From positions 34,537 to 96,697 of the forward strand of contig PLLA01000075.1 in NCBI GenBank assembly GCA_003140835.1: a DNA stretch of 62,161 bases, written 5' to 3'. This stretch comes from Candidatus Tumulicola scandinaviensis (GTDB lineage Bacteria; Vulcanimicrobiota; Vulcanimicrobiia; Vulcanimicrobiales; Vulcanimicrobiaceae). Positions 62,160-62,161 of the stretch are shown here, in pieces (the stretch's first letter is position 1; each line of letters starts with the position of its first letter). The notes under the pieces were generated by a model. That model did no database searches, was not told the origin of the DNA, and saw only the letters and a program-made list of their open reading frames with translations. A program made the position numbers and the translations under genes.

Positions 62160-62161
62160 TG

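Noticed and set aside
58805..62161. Genomic island at the tRNA genes
   Set aside because: No integrase, attachment-site duplication or composition change was seen; the flanking genes look ordinary.
1..62161. CRISPR arrays, toxin-antitoxin pairs, restriction systems
   Set aside because: I looked for regularly spaced repeats and for known defence motifs and saw none.

Overview
The window is GC-rich, gene-dense bacterial chromosome of mostly core metabolism. I read 61 protein-coding genes and four tRNA genes. No stretch over 300 bases lacks a gene. I found no insertion sequence, integrase, phage module or CRISPR array. The cell is probably diderm: it has a TonB-dependent outer-membrane receptor, a TonB-type C-terminal domain and several lipoproteins. 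It makes isoprenoids by the MEP route (dxr, ispG), has an archaeal-type prolyl-tRNA synthetase, and uses many GTG and TTG starts. The combination recalls Candidatus Eremiobacterota (WPS-2) or a similar deep-branching diderm phylum; this is inference from gene content, not a measured placement.

Layout. 1-3520 (+): three membrane glycosylation genes (PIG-V-like mannosyltransferase cut by the window edge, GtrA, GT39/ArnT-like). 3543-9180 (-): proS, a small exported protein, an M16 protease, an Amj-type lipid II flippase, a TPR lipoprotein and a DUF4239 membrane protein. 9263-14663: cob(I)alamin adenosyltransferase (+), TonB receptor with a membrane-protein partner (-), amino acid permease (+). 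14668-24267 (-): the classic block rpsB-tsf-pyrH-frr-(77 aa)-uppS-cdsA-dxr-rseP-ispG, ending in a stalk-domain protein and a beta-propeller lipoprotein. 24486-26179 (-): cysC-sat sulfate activation. 26439-27381 (+): rmlA-like gene and csrA. 27368-32739: ABC exporter (-), B-box/DUF4870 membrane protein (+), photolyase (-), then an ECF sigma factor with an anti-sigma/TonB fusion (-). 32839-40143 (-): a ten-gene run with moaA, queG, moeB-rhodanese, moaE and moaD. 40246-43970: secreted protein and ATP-grasp-like protein (+), class V aminotransferase and phoU (-). 44094-48522: 3-hydroxyacyl-CoA dehydrogenase and crotonase (+), thioredoxin and thiolase (-), DUF2249-Crp/Fnr regulator (+). 48530-58782 (-): nine genes from panE and recG through two peptidases, rsmD, coaD and a SepIVA-like coiled coil. 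58805-62078: tRNA-Cys, tRNA-Gly, a second DUF4239 protein, a channel-like protein, DUF5069, dienelactone hydrolase, tRNA-Phe and tRNA-Asp.

How the genes fit together: MEP enzymes supply isoprenoids to UppS; undecaprenyl phosphate then serves the lipid-linked glycosylation genes and the lipid II flippase, while CdsA and RseP serve the envelope. MoaA, MoaD, MoaE and MoeB-rhodanese cover part of molybdopterin synthesis (moaC, mogA and moeA are not here). Thiolase, dehydrogenase and crotonase cover acetyl-CoA to crotonyl-CoA or the reverse. Fourteen adjacent pairs on the minus strand overlap by exactly four bases (GTGA, ATGA or TTGA), so translational coupling is common.

Most unusual observations: an anti-sigma factor fused to a TonB C-terminal domain; CsrA whose C-terminal helix is replaced by sequence from a palindromic intergenic repeat; a DUF2249-Crp/Fnr fusion; a perfect dyad filling the spacer of the rpsB promoter; an apparent frameshift in the signal peptide of a lipoprotein; and uncharacterised small genes inside core operons.
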